The notes beneath the pieces are model-generated. The model was not told the origin of the DNA. It worked only from the letters and a program-made list of their open reading frames with translations, and did no database searches. Positions 1 to 11,800 of a DNA stretch of 64,000 nucleotides are shown here, one piece after another (positions within the stretch are counted from its first letter, which is position 1; each line of letters opens with the position of its first letter). The translations under genes and the position numbers were made by a program. The DNA is from Alentia gelatinosa (lineage: Eukaryota; Annelida; Polychaeta; Phyllodocida; Polynoidae), in NCBI GenBank assembly GCA_950022655.1, contig OX465582.1, positions 94,254,704 to 94,318,703 on the forward strand, read 5' to 3'.

Positions 1-168
1 ATTCCAAGCATATGGGGACCTCTGCACGGAATTCACCCCAGACACAATGCTCTATTACCCAGAGCCATGGCGTTCTATAATCCAACACCGCTGTGCTATA
101 GGGCGTCCTAAATCTTTTCTTTTTTCATGTTGAAAAATAAAATTGATTACACGATGATGACGCTATAC

Positions 169-466
169 GGCCTGTTTCCATTGGCCGACGAAAAGGGTAT
201 AGATTTTTTGAGCTACCCAGAAAATCTGTCAGTGGTGCCACTGACTGTGCTAAGGTATATAAGGGTAGTAGATTTCATTCGGTGACCAAGCTTTCACTCA
301 GTGGTGGGTGGTGCCACATTGCATAATCTGAGCAGAAAAAGTCGTGGGTCATTTCACAAGCTGGGTCGTTTTCCATGGACCGATTTTGAGTCAGCAGTGC
401 TAAAAGTCAGTCAGTGGTTCCAGACTGTACATCGGTGACGGCAAATCGGCCAATGGAAAGGACCCT
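169..466. mobile_element. REP-A MITE copy
   Basis: A roughly 300-bp non-coding element with terminal inverted repeats CCTGTTTCCATTGGCCGAC on the left and TCGGCCAATGGAAAGG on the right. The interior has the family landmarks CTGTCAGTGGTGCCACTGAC, GGTGGTGCCACATTGCAT and CAGTGGTTCCAGACTGTA. Full or partial relatives lie near 10254, 30287, 33140, 52801, 53095 and 58500. It has no open frame, so it is presumably mobilised by a transposase encoded elsewhere. Confidence 0.7.
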
Positions 467-940
467 TTACCGGGCTAGATAGCAATATTACCTTCTAGAG
501 TTTGGCGGCTCTTGCTTAGAAGTGATCATCGTGACAAAGTCGGTGATATCAATAGATTCAGTCCCGAAATTCTGTAATGCCCTTTGATAACCTTTAATCA
601 AATAAGAATAACGTGGATTCTTATACAACAAAATAATACTTTATGACAATTATATTTTTTTATTCATATGAGAGGAAGGTCTAAGTATATTGGCCTTGTC
701 CACAAAGTGGGACAGGTTCCTGATTGGCTACATAATAGTTAAAATCAGTAGAAGTGTATATAATCTTAAGAATATCTGTCGGACTGTATGATAATTGCCT
801 ATCGTCTGAGTAGGAAATAGTTTGCATTTCATAAGAGACCTGCTGTAACTGACGGACACTAAGTGTACACGGAACGGAGTATGATAGTTTAGTACAATCA
901 TAGTTCCAGCCCATCACCACACTGTAGCGACACATGATAT

Positions 941-1228
941 AGAGGAAACCTATGAAAGTTTATGGGCAGAGCTTGTATCCCATCGAGTTTGAATCGTGAA
1001 GTAATTCACATGGCTTCGCCTTGCGTAGCCATTCTTGAAAATGAGATTGGATCGAGCTCTGACCGTAAACTTGAATAGGTTTCTGAATTTATCTCACCCT
1101 TTACATTGACTAATTGGCTAATACTCCTGACATAATTCCCCGTTGAATATCTTTTAAATACTCCATGGGCGTTACATACGAGTTCCCAATGTTAAGTTTA
1201 TGGTGAAAATACAAGGGGTGAGATAATT
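941..1228. mobile_element. REP-B copy
   Basis: A roughly 290-bp repeat with an outer part GAAACCTATGAAAGTTTATG, a palindromic middle centred on the GAATTAC/GTAATTC arms, and an inner unit bordered by TTTATCTCACCCY and RGGGGTGAGATAA. Close relatives lie at 26825-27120 in the same orientation and at 43218-43520 and 47627-47870 in the opposite one. The TTTATCTCACCCC borders are inverted repeats of each other. Confidence 0.65.
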
Positions 1229-1840
1229 GCGGAAAACAGCTCGATCACAATCCTCACTTCTCAACAACAAAAAAATGCTAAAAAAAGTTAATTCTAAATA
1301 AGCTACATATTGATATGCATTTGAATGAGCACAATGTATTAAAAAAAATATACATGGCAGCTCCATTGGTTTGAATCTCTGGCCCAGTTTCTGGTTGCCG
1401 TACATGGTCGTGGTCGGGTGATGTATTATCCCGCTGGGGAGGCTAGGAGTGAGACAAGCCATACGGTGGACATACCTATGTAAAAACCCCTGTGCACAGA
1501 TCTGCCCTATATCAGTCTGTGTTTATTTATCACTGGCTGCCAAGATGCGGCAATACCCAGCCATTCCTCTTTACCCCCGCCTTCTACCCTTCTCCCCTAA
1601 CAATCAATGGACCACTTTCCTATACTATTACCTGAGCATCTATTTTGCCTTTGTGGAACGGAAGGAGTGAAACAGGAGTCTCTCATACTTAATATATTAA
1701 TAAGGAACAGCATCGAGATCCATAGCTACTGACAATATGCCATGAGTTTTTGGTTGCGGGATAATCTCACGAGTGAGAATACGTAGCGATCTAAAATGAA
1801 TGGCATAATATTAGCTGCTCTAGATCGAGTGCGGTTCAGA

Positions 1841-2302
1841 TTTTATCCCACCCCTACCGCTGACTAATTGGCTAAAATTCGTGACATCATCCACCATTGA
1901 GTATATTCTACAATAATTCATGGGCGACGAGAACGAGTTTCCAATGTTAAGTCTATGGGAAAAAAATACCAGTGGTGAGATAATACACCTGATATGAAGT
2001 ACCAAAGAAGAAACCAACAAGTTTTGGTCAAAGTCGTCGTTCTTCACGAGTTTGATGCGGTGTGATATGAACGAGGCGACAGCCGAGTGAATATCACGTA
2101 GCGTTCAAACAAGTTGGAGAATTACATCTTTGACCAAAATGAGTTGCTTTCTGTATTTATCTCACCCCCTATACACACTAAAAGAATGGACAACACACAG
2201 GATATAGACCATGGAGAACGAACTGCAGTACTTGTAGGGGCATGGAGAACGAGTTCCCAATGTTAAGCCTATAGACATTTATTCCAGGGGTGAGATAAAT
2301 AT
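1841..2302. mobile_element. Compound REP-B element with internal REP-B2 segment
   Basis: Two TATCTCACCCC-bounded units (1841-1985 and 2157-2302) flank a segment with CCAACAAGTTTTGGTCAAAG and an inverted counterpart CTTTGACCAAAATGAG, plus GAACGAGGCGACAGCCGAGT. The same composite occurs at 16843-17150 and 54350-54752, and the internal segment alone at 37321-37610. Confidence 0.6.
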
Positions 2303-2973
2303 GCCCAAAGGCAACGAGCACCAACTATGGGGACACTAATGTCACATACGTCCCGTATCACCTTGAGATAGTAAAGGTTATGGTTATCAGGACATAACAC
2401 TGATACGGAAATTAGTATCAGCTTTAATAAGAAATATCTACAAAGATAACACAAATCCTGCCTAACATAGTGGTGTGACCAAATTAAGGCAACCCGCATT
2501 ACATCCTTACTACAAACATACCGCAGCGATAAAAAGGGCTCTAATGATCATAGTACGCCAATAAATACAGGAACCATTCTCTCCATGAACAAAAAAAGAT
2601 AATCCTCTAATTGTTGGAACATGCTCTGATACAAAAATATTCCAGGACGACACCAAAGAAGAACAGCCATTACGAGGCGATCGTGCCATCCTCATTTAGA
2701 ATTTTTTTCCAACAAAATCTTTATTGGCTCATTCATCTTTGCTGTGTTGTACAAATCTGTCCATAGAAAAGTTTGGATTTTACCAATAAACGGACAAAAC
2801 CATCAACCTTTCGGTTGGTTAAAGATTAAGATAAGCAATATTTCACCTACTAATAAAGTGTCTTGTAACATGCATCTAACCAATCTAAGCAAACATTCCA
2901 CTTCACCTCCACCATTACTCGCTCCCCAAATGCCTTCACACCAGAGAGAACTAATCTTATATGCTTTAATCTA

Positions 2974-3151
2974 GGAGCCTGTTGAATAAGACTCAGGGAC
3001 GATGCTGCTCAACTTTGTTCAACACTTATGAACGACCTTTCAGCGGCTAGGACTGTCTTAGCGAACGAGCTTGAATATCATTAAATGATAACCCTCGTAC
3101 GAGGTCTCCTTGTACCCTGTACTTTCATAGGCATAAGTTATTCAACAGACC
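2974..3151. mobile_element. REP-E MITE copy, diverged
   Basis: Carries the REP-E landmarks GGGACGATG, CAACACTTATGAACGACC, GGACTGTCTTAGCGAACGA and ATCATTAAATGATAACCC. Its ends (GGAGCCTGTTGAATAA and TTATTCAACAGACCCC) are weakened terminal inverted repeats. Confidence 0.6.
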
Positions 3152-3311
3152 CCAGCCTCCACAATTATCCTATCCCTAATAAAAAAAAAACTCCATAGGC
3201 TTAACATGGGATTTGTTTATTTCACAGGTGTGACATAAAGTGTTGTTTATGCCACTACTTTCTGATACTGAAAAAATATGGAAACGGGGTAGGATAAAAT
3301 CCAGACGCAAC

Positions 3312-3430
3312 TCGTTTGAGTTTGAGCTTATTTATGCCACGCATTTTGTTGGCTCCGTAATGTCACTCGTCTTCGACTCGTGAAATTATGGAGCCAACAA
3401 AATGCGTGGCATAAATAAACTCAGACTCAA
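3312..3430. repeat. Long foldback (inverted repeat)
   Basis: The left arm TTATTTATGCCACGCATTTT continuing TGTTGGCTCC pairs with the right arm GGAGCCAACAAAATGCGTGG continuing CATAAATAA. The arms are roughly 33 bp and near-perfect, around a 40-base spacer. The transcript would form a strong hairpin. No coding potential; most likely a foldback transposon remnant. Confidence 0.7.
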
Positions 3431-3551
3431 ATTCGTGACGTCTCTTGATATTATCCAATCAGCCAAGAGACCGCCAGTACTTTTGAATCCAAATACATGT
3501 ATTATGAATGGGTAGCTTAAGTTTATTATCTATGAATTACACTAACCCCAT

Positions 3552-3905
3552 TAAAAATGTATGGGGACCCATCCTATAAAACCTGGCAGATGCCCTAAAC
3601 TGTGGTATACGGATTCAAAACCGTGGTATACGGCCCCAAAGCCATGGTATACGGGAATATAATCCCTTTGTACTGTAGAGCAAAAAAATAGTCCCTAGTT
3701 ATATACCATTTAATATGGCAATTCCTGGGTTTAATCCATTGGAGAAAATGGAAAATAGATACAACAAACGATGATTTTGTGGACCGGCTGCTCTGTAAAC
3801 CACTCCAGCTAGTGCTCGTGTATTACTACGTGTCAACCACTCATGGTTTACACCCGCCTGTCCACAAAACCATCGTTTATTGTTTATTGTCTATTTAGTA
3901 TATAT
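3552..3905. repeat. REP-K dispersed repeat
   Basis: Shares a long diverged alignment with 43968-44460. Landmarks are ACTGTGGTATACGGATTCAA, ATAATCCCTTTGTACTGTAG, GGCTGCTCTGTAAACCACTC and TCCACAAAACCATCG. It includes three imperfect repeats of GTGGTATACGG about 25 bp apart. Origin class unclear. Confidence 0.55.
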
Positions 3906-4454
3906 ATATTTCCCTCTGCGCAAATTGGCATCTTACCCACAACACAGGTCCACCACGTTGGTAGCCGAGCACCTCTCGTCTACTACCTCCACTAACCCAG
4001 AGCGGCTCATTTGACCTTTGACCTTCAGCTCATGTCACTTGTCGCCTCCATTTTGCCGGCATCGCAATCAACGTGGCCCTGCCTTGTCTACTCTGCCAAC
4101 CCGGAATGCTTGTTACCACAGCTCCATCAATTCTATCTTTTCAGAATGGGAATGAACAGTTTCTGGTAGTGGTAGGTTGCTTTATTGTCCAACGTTAAAT
4201 CCCGTTAAGATACACGGAGTCTAGTATAGCGAGAGGAGTAATCGGGGATGGTTCCAATTCGTAATGGATCGGTTTTATGTTCAGCGGGGGATTTATATGG
4301 AAAATCATGGAACTTTATGATGCGGCAATGCCTTAAAATATCATTCAATTATGAATATCTATCCCTTGGTGCAGGAATTACTTGCTTGCTTTTTCTTTTT
4401 TTCATGCTCTACATGTTGCCTAAAGCTCAGAGTAGTCACATATAAACTTCCAGC

Positions 4455-4780
4455 ATGCTGCAAAATCTATCCCTTCACTATCTGCGTGCTTTTCTCTGTG
4501 ATATTGGGGAAGGAGCAGGGTGCCAGTGTTTCAGGGCCTTAGAGGCATGCTCAGCTGACCATGAACAATCACTCAAAACCGAAAACCTCAAGACCCACTG
4601 GTATTTGATATGTTTGGATCCTAGACTCCAGCTATAGCAGACATGACAAGTTGACTGGTTGCAAGTGTGTTACAGAAAAAAACTATCCATAGACTTAATA
4701 TAACCCAAACCTTTTAATTGTTATTCATTCATAATTGCAGGCTCATTCATCAATGATGAACATACCATTTGCTTCAAGTT
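4455..4780. repeat. REP-M dispersed repeat
   Basis: About 320 bp shared with 41905-42220 in the same orientation. Landmarks are CAGCTGACCATGA, TTTGGATCC, GACAAGTTGACTGG, ACTATCCATAG and GCTCATTCATCAATGATGA. No terminal inverted repeats were recognised and no coding frame is shared. Confidence 0.55.
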
Positions 4781-4797
4781 TATGATAGTCGATCAAT

Positions 4798-5069
4798 AAA
4801 GGGGCGATTCCACCAGACCGTGCGATATATCCCGATCATGCCCGATTTGATGACTAGCTAGGTCGAGATAAATCATGTACGAATATCTGGTTGAACCGCA
4901 GCAGTGGAATAGCCCCATTTGAGCGATAAGAGGGGCTACGCACATAAGGATCAGCACATGAGCAGATCTTACAAGATATATCCCGATTCATCAAGATGGT
5001 GCAAGATGCTACAAGATACAGCCCAACGTTGCGAGACATAAATACATCGTACTGGTGGAATCAGCCCTT
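4798..5069. mobile_element. REP-G MITE copy
   Basis: Terminal inverted repeats AAGGGGCGATTCCACCAG and CTGGTGGAATCAGCCCTT bound a roughly 270-bp non-coding interior containing short repeats of AAGATATATCCCGAT. Related to the copies at 18716-18959, 20272-20328 and 39074-39415. Confidence 0.65.
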
Positions 5070-5091
5070 AACATGTAGAGTAACACATAGA

Positions 5092-5525
5092 TTTGCTCAA
5101 GTCTTTGATTATGAACATTCATGAACTGATCAGAATAAAGTTAATCTTATTATGTATCCTTTTCTGACTGGCCCATGAATCAAATACTTGTCCAGTAGGA
5201 ACAGAACCTCCTGTATATGTCCTCGAATCACTCCCTGTGACCCTACACCTCCTCCTACTCTTCCTCTCCCCCTCCTCCAGTTCTCTGGCCGCCTGTGATG
5301 TCATAGCAATACATTTCACCTGCTCCTAACTGCGAGCCGATTGAGATCAAAATGAGAGGGTATCAATCACCCAGCAGATATCCTGACCAGTAGCCAGGGT
5401 ATGTGTATGGAGAGTGTTGGGAAAAGTGGAGCTAAACAGCGCCAGAAATCCAACAGAATTACCGATTGTACCAGTCCCTGTATCCCAGTGAGGAGAATAG
5501 CCATATGATTCAGCGCGGGACTGAT
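5092..5525. mobile_element. REP-C hAT-like MITE, long form
   Basis: Starts with TTGCTCAAGTCTTTGATTATG and runs to CAGTCCCTGTATCCCAGTGAG. It shares the extended interior (CCTGCTCCTAACTG, GAGAGGGTATCA, GCTAAACAGCGCCAGAAATC) with 27837-28391. The short form of the same family is about 150-210 bp. The right terminal repeat is degraded. Confidence 0.6.
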
Positions 5526-6992
5526 TACTACAAGGTACTATGTCCCGGTTGCACCAGGGCTACGAATAAAGTAGTCCCTAGCGCGAGTAAGAATCAGGGA
5601 CTGGAGCCAGTCTAAGTAACACAGAGTGTAGGTGATTCTATCATTACAACAGGCTAAAATTTTAAACTCTGGATACATCGTCTGGCCTCCGTGGAACGAT
5701 CCCTCGGAGTGCACCCCCGAAAAAAATATCAATTGCTTGAAAAACTTTATGTTAGTTTCGTGGATTAACGCTTGAGGCACTGGGTGCTCAAGGGCGCCTA
5801 CCACAACAGGGCTGGTCTTGGGCTGTTAAACATGGCTGGGTTCGCTATCGCATAACTCATACGCCACGCTTAACTGAGCATGAGATTATCCAAGTACAAA
5901 AAAGACAAGTACAATGTACATGTCCCTTGTCATGGCGGATGCTAAACTTCCTACACTTCTTGTTGTTCGCTTCTTTAATGGTAAAGAACTACTTCGGTGA
6001 GTTTAAGAGGGGAGACTGATACTCTGGGTTGTGTTCTCAGATATCACTGAGTACTTGATTTGCCGGTGTGTCGTGCAGTTCTGATTTTCTTTAGTACTAC
6101 TGACTGCTCCACAAAGCTAGATAGGTAAAATACATAGGAGGGTTGAGGAAGCAGATCAGATATGGCAGATCATGAATATTCAAGTAGCGAAATGGCTAGA
6201 AACAAATCATTAAAGAAAATGCAGATCTGAGTGATGGGCTACAAAAAAAGAACAGCAGGTTTATTTTTTTCTGCACACAAGATTCTCACTGTCATGGCAG
6301 TTCAATCTCCATGGATAGGTCTAGTTCTGTATGTCTCTATGTGGGAGAGCACCTCCAAGCATATCCTTTCGAAATCGTGAATTTTTATATATAGCAGGTA
6401 ATAATCCTGGCACTAAGTAAGTCAGAGATAAAGTACTAAATATAGGTCAAGCCCCAAGTAAAGTTATTCCATTAAAAGAATTATCATAGGTGATAGCCAA
6501 AGGAAAAAGTAGATACAAATAATCCAACAACAATGAAAAATCGTCAAAAATCACTCCTCGCAACTATAATACTTTAATGTCTATATTCTGTGCTCTTTTC
6601 TTTGCTCCACCCCGATTGGAACCCGTCGGCCCGCCACCTGCTGGGTGGCACGCCCCCTAGTGGGAAGGGCGGGAATCATCAGAGAACTGCCTATACTCGG
6701 GATAAATGGCGTGCAAGTCGGTGCCTTGGTCCTAACTGACCAATGAATGACCGCAGACGAAATCAGGGGGCGTCTGACCTTCACCTTGAAGGTCATTCAC
6801 GGGTGAGGTCAAAAAATAATGGAAGAAGATTCCAGAAGAACAGAAAAATCTATCATTTCCTTTGAAGTGGGTCAGTGGCACTTGTAATGTTCCTCTTCAG
6901 TTCTTTCATTTACATTTCTAACATATTTGAATTTGAAATATGTTATAATGGGATTATTTGTTATGATATATGACAAATAAAATTGTACTTAC

Positions 6993-7037
6993 TGGTACTC
7001 CGGGCACTCCGGTAAAACCAGGCAAACCATCGTCTCC
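6993..7037 (-). CDS. COL4A1: COL4A1-like exon 4: 5 Gly-X-Y triplets
   Basis: A 45-bp exon encoding GDDGLPGFTGVPGVP, five perfect Gly-X-Y triplets, between a TTTGCAG acceptor and a GTAAGTACA donor, phase 0. It continues the triplet register of exon 3 (..GYR then GDD..). Exons of 45 bp are common in collagen genes. This is the last exon of the gene that I can find before the left edge of the window. Confidence 0.88.
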
Positions 7038-8737
7038 CTGCAAACGCAAATAACATCGAGTTAACTTCAGTATTCATTTCAAAAGGATATATGAGGGTAA
7101 GACTGGGCGTTTCGGGGCTACTCCTATCGCATTTACGACCACAATGTAGAGAGTGTACGGGAGGGCGCATTTGATTTCGCGCTTCTTCCAACGCAAACCT
7201 GCTAAGGTTATAAGAAAGAAGAGATTCATACATATTTATTTCAAAAGGATATTTGACTATTCAGCAATTTGAAGACTTTACTCTATGATTCAGGAAGTCA
7301 GGTCCGCAATGATTATTATTTCTCTTTATATTCCTGAAACATAAACTTTCATTGCCATAAACACCCGTTGCCATTAACCAGCGAAAACGGTGTAGGTTCC
7401 CCCCCCCCCCCCCCCTAAAAACCCATTTCCATTTTGCGCCAGCTAAAGGTCCGTCAGTGGTTCCTGACTATAGATCGGTGATTATTCTAAAAACCATTGT
7501 TTACACCATTATTCCCCTGCCGCAGGCATACTCCTTATACAATGTTTTGAAAAATATCTCATAAGAAACAAATCGTAAATTTCCTCGAATTATGCTCTGG
7601 AGTAAATAGGTAATTATCAGATTACTTACAATGGTAAAAGTATGAAGGAGAATCAAGGTTCTTACGAGCCTAGGAACAGTGATGAGTGTCATAGGGTAAA
7701 TAGATCTCCCTGCTGCCCTAGGACTACGAAGAAAGTAGTCCCTACGGCGAGTAAGATAATTAATGCAAACTGTACTTACTCTGTAGCCTTTAGGTCCCTG
7801 GTCACCGCCGTCCCCACGTTCGCCGAAGACACCGGCCGGCCCCGTCCTGCCCTCCGGGCCGTGAGGTCCCGGGGGTCCGGGTGGGCCCCGCAGACCCGGG
7901 AGACCCGACACGCCCTGAAACAAGCACGGGGAAAACAGGGTTAATAACAAAAGAATCCCAAGAAGAAATAACCGCAAACGGTTATCCCACAGTGCAGTAG
8001 ATCTACACAAGCATGGTAGGTCGTTCTATATTTATTATATACCGGGAATTTAAAAAGAAATCATTAATTTCATTCGCCTTAACAATTATTATTTAAATAA
8101 ACGTTTACGGAGGTGTTCCGTATTTTCCACTGTTCCGTACGGTATTTTTACGTTATATGGGGAAGCGGTGCGTATTTACAGGATATAGGGCATGGGTATA
8201 TCGTAATTATATAGAACCTCCTGACCATGCTGTACAAGTCACTGAACAAGATGGTAAATTATCATCGAGTTCTGTGCCTTGTACAAGCATTGTTGGATGT
8301 TATATATTTACTAAATACCCGGAATTAAGCAAAGTCATTAATTTCATTTGACCTAACCACTATTATTTCAATAAACGTTTCCGGAAGTGTTCCGTATTTT
8401 TTCGTACGGAACACTGTTCCGTACAGTATTTCTACGTTATATGGGGAAACGGTGCGTATTTACAATATATACGTCATGGTATACATATCGTAAACCCATC
8501 GACACACCAACTGTTCCCGATCACGCCTCTTTCCGACGAGTTGGGCGGGTCGGTAAGAATGTAGTATGTAGTGCGACATGCATTTCCAATCTTCACCCCT
8601 TGTCATCAGTAGCTTGCCCGAGGCGGATTCCATCCAAGAATAGTCAGGTGGCAGCGGGAGCGGGGTTCTACCGACGGGTCCCAGGTTGGGATGAGTTGTG
8701 GGGCGTGGGAGAGACACAGTGAGGCTATCTGGATGTG

Positions 8738-8811
<74 letters not shown>

Positions 8812-8824
8812 TAAATATACATAT

Positions 8825-8875
<51 letters not shown>

Positions 8876-11800
8876 TTATAAATCTTATTAGGGTCATAAA
8901 TACAAGGTATCTTGTTTTAAACCAAATAGTGAGGCTATCTGGATGTGCGAGATTATATATATATATATAAATTGTTGGATATATTTTTTTAGGGTCATAT
9001 ATACAAGGTATCTTGTTTTAAACCAAGCTCAGCTTAGCAGTTCTTCCGCTTGGTCCCTCTTACAATCAGTTATAAGGGACATACGTAGGCACTAAGGGGT
9101 AGGAGGTCTAACATTTTGGAAATTTTGCGTATGCTCCTTCTTTGTTGTTTTCCGTACAAGATTGGGAAGGAGTGGGGGTCCAAAATTTCAGAAATTCCGC
9201 GGCACACTTTTAGGTCATAGTGGTGATATTGGTGCTAGTTCATGTGACCGTGATTTGCGTGAGTTTTCAGTGTGGAGCAGATCTGAGCAAATAACAACTG
9301 AGTTTCTCAGGACTGTACACGTACTAGTGAGGCGGAAAGTTAAATGTGTCCTAGAATGTCCAGTTTTGTTTTGGAGGGCATAGGTTGAAAACAAAGTGAA
9401 CAAAATGACTAAATAACATCGACTATTTTCAAAATTGTTTGAAAAATAGAATTCTCCAAATTTGGGAAATTGATTCTGCTAAACCAGATTATAGTTCTAC
9501 CTGCTGAAAGTAGAACTCCCCTACCGTTATATATGTAGCTTAGAATTGCAAATATTCACCCATTTGATGTATATAGACGTAAATACAGCTTCGTAGCAAC
9601 AACGAGTATAGAGAAAGAGAGGTATAGCTCAGGGTGCAGGAACATCTGAGAGTTTCTCTCTGCCTTATCAGCAATTAGACCCCCCTTTCTCTATACTCGT
9701 TGGTAGCAAGCACAGCGTATGGTATCTTGCTCAGGTTTTTGATTATGGCCATTCATGATTAACAAAATTACGATAAAGTATGTTGCAGTGTGACTGGTCC
9801 AGGAATCAAATCGAGGAGAGGAGGGATATAGGGACTGGGGCCAGTTTAAACGTGTTACAGCGATATATAGGTACAGTGTAGGTGGTCGCCATGCTATCAC
9901 TTTTTGGGAAGTGGATTGACAAATGACTTTACCATTATCTAATTTAATGCAATATATTTAGTATGACGGAGGATCAGCAGGCGTTTAGTGCCCATTACAA
10001 CGCCTCCCGCATTGAATTCCTTCCACAGTGTGCTACACCAGTTCCCTCAGGAATGTATAATATAAGGTTTGTTTGGTTTGATTTAATGTCCAGTCAACCA
10101 TTACAGGTCCTTGCCAGACTTTCTGAGGGTTCTTTTACACCATAAGGGTGGTTATCGAATCTATGTGATGAATTCAGATAGAAATATCACCCCTACAAGA
10201 CATTTACCGAGGTGATAGTCCGTTTACTTCCCACAGCACATAGACATGGTACATGGCCGACAAACATGGTGTAGATTTTCTGTGTTCTCCTTATAGCATA
10301 TTTCCATTTTGAGTCAGCAGTGCTAAGAATCATCGGTTGTTCCTGACTGTATATCGGTGATGGCCAATGGAAATAGGTTATTAGGAGAACATAAAAAATC
10401 TACACCGTGTTTGTTGGCCAATGGAAAGGGGCCTTAAGTGAATACATGGACATGTGAACGTTTATGAAATATTCAGATAGGCTAGTGCGAGTAAGGATGT
10501 GCCTCAATTGGATAACATTCCCAAAATTTTGAGTAGTTGAGGACATGGTTTTGCCATAGCTGATCGTGCTGAAGATCCACTGAAAGGTGGACATCTGTAA
10601 ACCCAGTATTGACATGGAGTGATGGAGCACATATATATCATATACAAATACATCACCAGTGCGGAGGTTTGTATTTCCACCGGATATATCTGAGGAAGAG
10701 CGGGATGGGATGGGTTTCAATGAAAGGACTTAAAAGAGGTATGGCACGATGGATCATAGACATGTAGGATGGGCAATGGGGGAACAAATAAAGGAAAAGG
10801 TCGACGTCCAACGTATAGAAAAGAAAGCCAACGCAATTATATTATAACCAAGGATTATATAATAAGGAGATGTTCATATTAAGGTTGTATTAAGAGTGGG
10901 TAAACTGTGGGAGGGAGAGGGGAAAGAGAAAAGAGAAAAAATGCAGAGATGAAGGATACAGAAGGTGAGAGGGAGTACTGCAAACTTCAGTACCTAACCA
11001 AGGAAGGGTCCCGTTAAATAAGCTATACTCATACATGGAAACCCTTTTAAATACCCCAAGGAGACCAAGGGACGATGTGGGTAAACTATATTCAACTTTT
11101 ATGGACGACCTTGTGGACGGCTTAAGCGAACGAACTTAAATATCATTAAGCGATAACCTTTGTACGAGATACAGATACGTCTTCAGATACGATCCTAGAT
11201 TATGAAACGGACCCAAGAATCGGCGAGCTAGCAAGAAAGTGAGTGAGTAAGTGAGTTAGTGAGGAAGGTCTGACAGAAGGAAAGAATAGTGTGAAGGGCT
11301 GATCATAAAAAATGTCCCGTCGCAGTTGGAAAAACATCAATTGTTGCAAACTGGAGTAACTGACCGAAGAAGAATGAGCAAGCGAGCAAGAGAGTGGGTG
11401 AGTGAGTGAGTGAGTGAGTGAGTGAGTGAGTGAGTGAGTGAGTGAGTGAGTGAGTGAGTGAGCGAGTGAGTGAGTGAGGTACTGTCTAACAGAAGGAAAG
11501 TATAGTGTGAAGGGCTATATCAGAATATATGTCCCTTCGCAGTTGGAAAAACATAAATTTTTGCAGACTTGAGCAACTAACCGAAGAAGAATGAGCGACC
11601 GAGCAAGAGAGTGGGCGAGTAAGTGAGTGAAAAAGTGAGTGAGTGAATGAGTGAGCGAGCAAGAGAGTGAGTAGTTAAGTGAGTGAGTGAGTATCTGGCA
11701 GAAGGAAAGTAAAGCGCAAAGAAGGGCTGATCAGAAAATATGTCCCTTCACAGTTACAAAAATATTAATTGGTGCAAATTTGAGTATCAAACTAACCGCG

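Larger units (their letters stand above)
1..6992 (-). other. COL4A1-like intron 4 (start of), repeats only
   Basis: Downstream of exon 4 on the minus strand. I looked for further Gly-X-Y exons (NCC every third codon on the plus strand between splice sites) and found none. It holds repeat copies at 169-466, 941-1228, 1841-2302, 2974-3151, 3312-3430, 3552-3905, 4455-4780, 4798-5069 and 5092-5525, described separately. The stretches 470-940, 1230-1840, 2310-2970, 3910-4450 and 5530-6992 hold only short, unsupported open frames, apart from a segment at about 5554-5600 that resembles 7714-7755 beside exon 3. Confidence 0.7.

Noticed and set aside
6595..6720. Possible collagen exon on the minus strand
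   Set aside because: GC-rich and Gly/Arg-containing but with no triplet register.
6961..7233. 90-codon minus-strand frame as a single gene
   Set aside because: Only 7037-6993 is collagen-like; the rest is intron read-through past a good acceptor and donor.
7642..7944. 100-codon open frame on the plus strand
   Set aside because: It overlaps the collagen exon 7780-7914 antisense. Only the minus-strand frame shows Gly-X-Y repeats and splice sites.
8460..8897. Open frames rich in Tyr-Ile at 8460-8897, 18459-18892 and 48142-48396
   Set aside because: They are (TA)n microsatellites read in frame on either strand.
11395..11490. CRISPR-like or telomere-like array
   Set aside because: It is a plain GAGT microsatellite within a minisatellite; no spacers.
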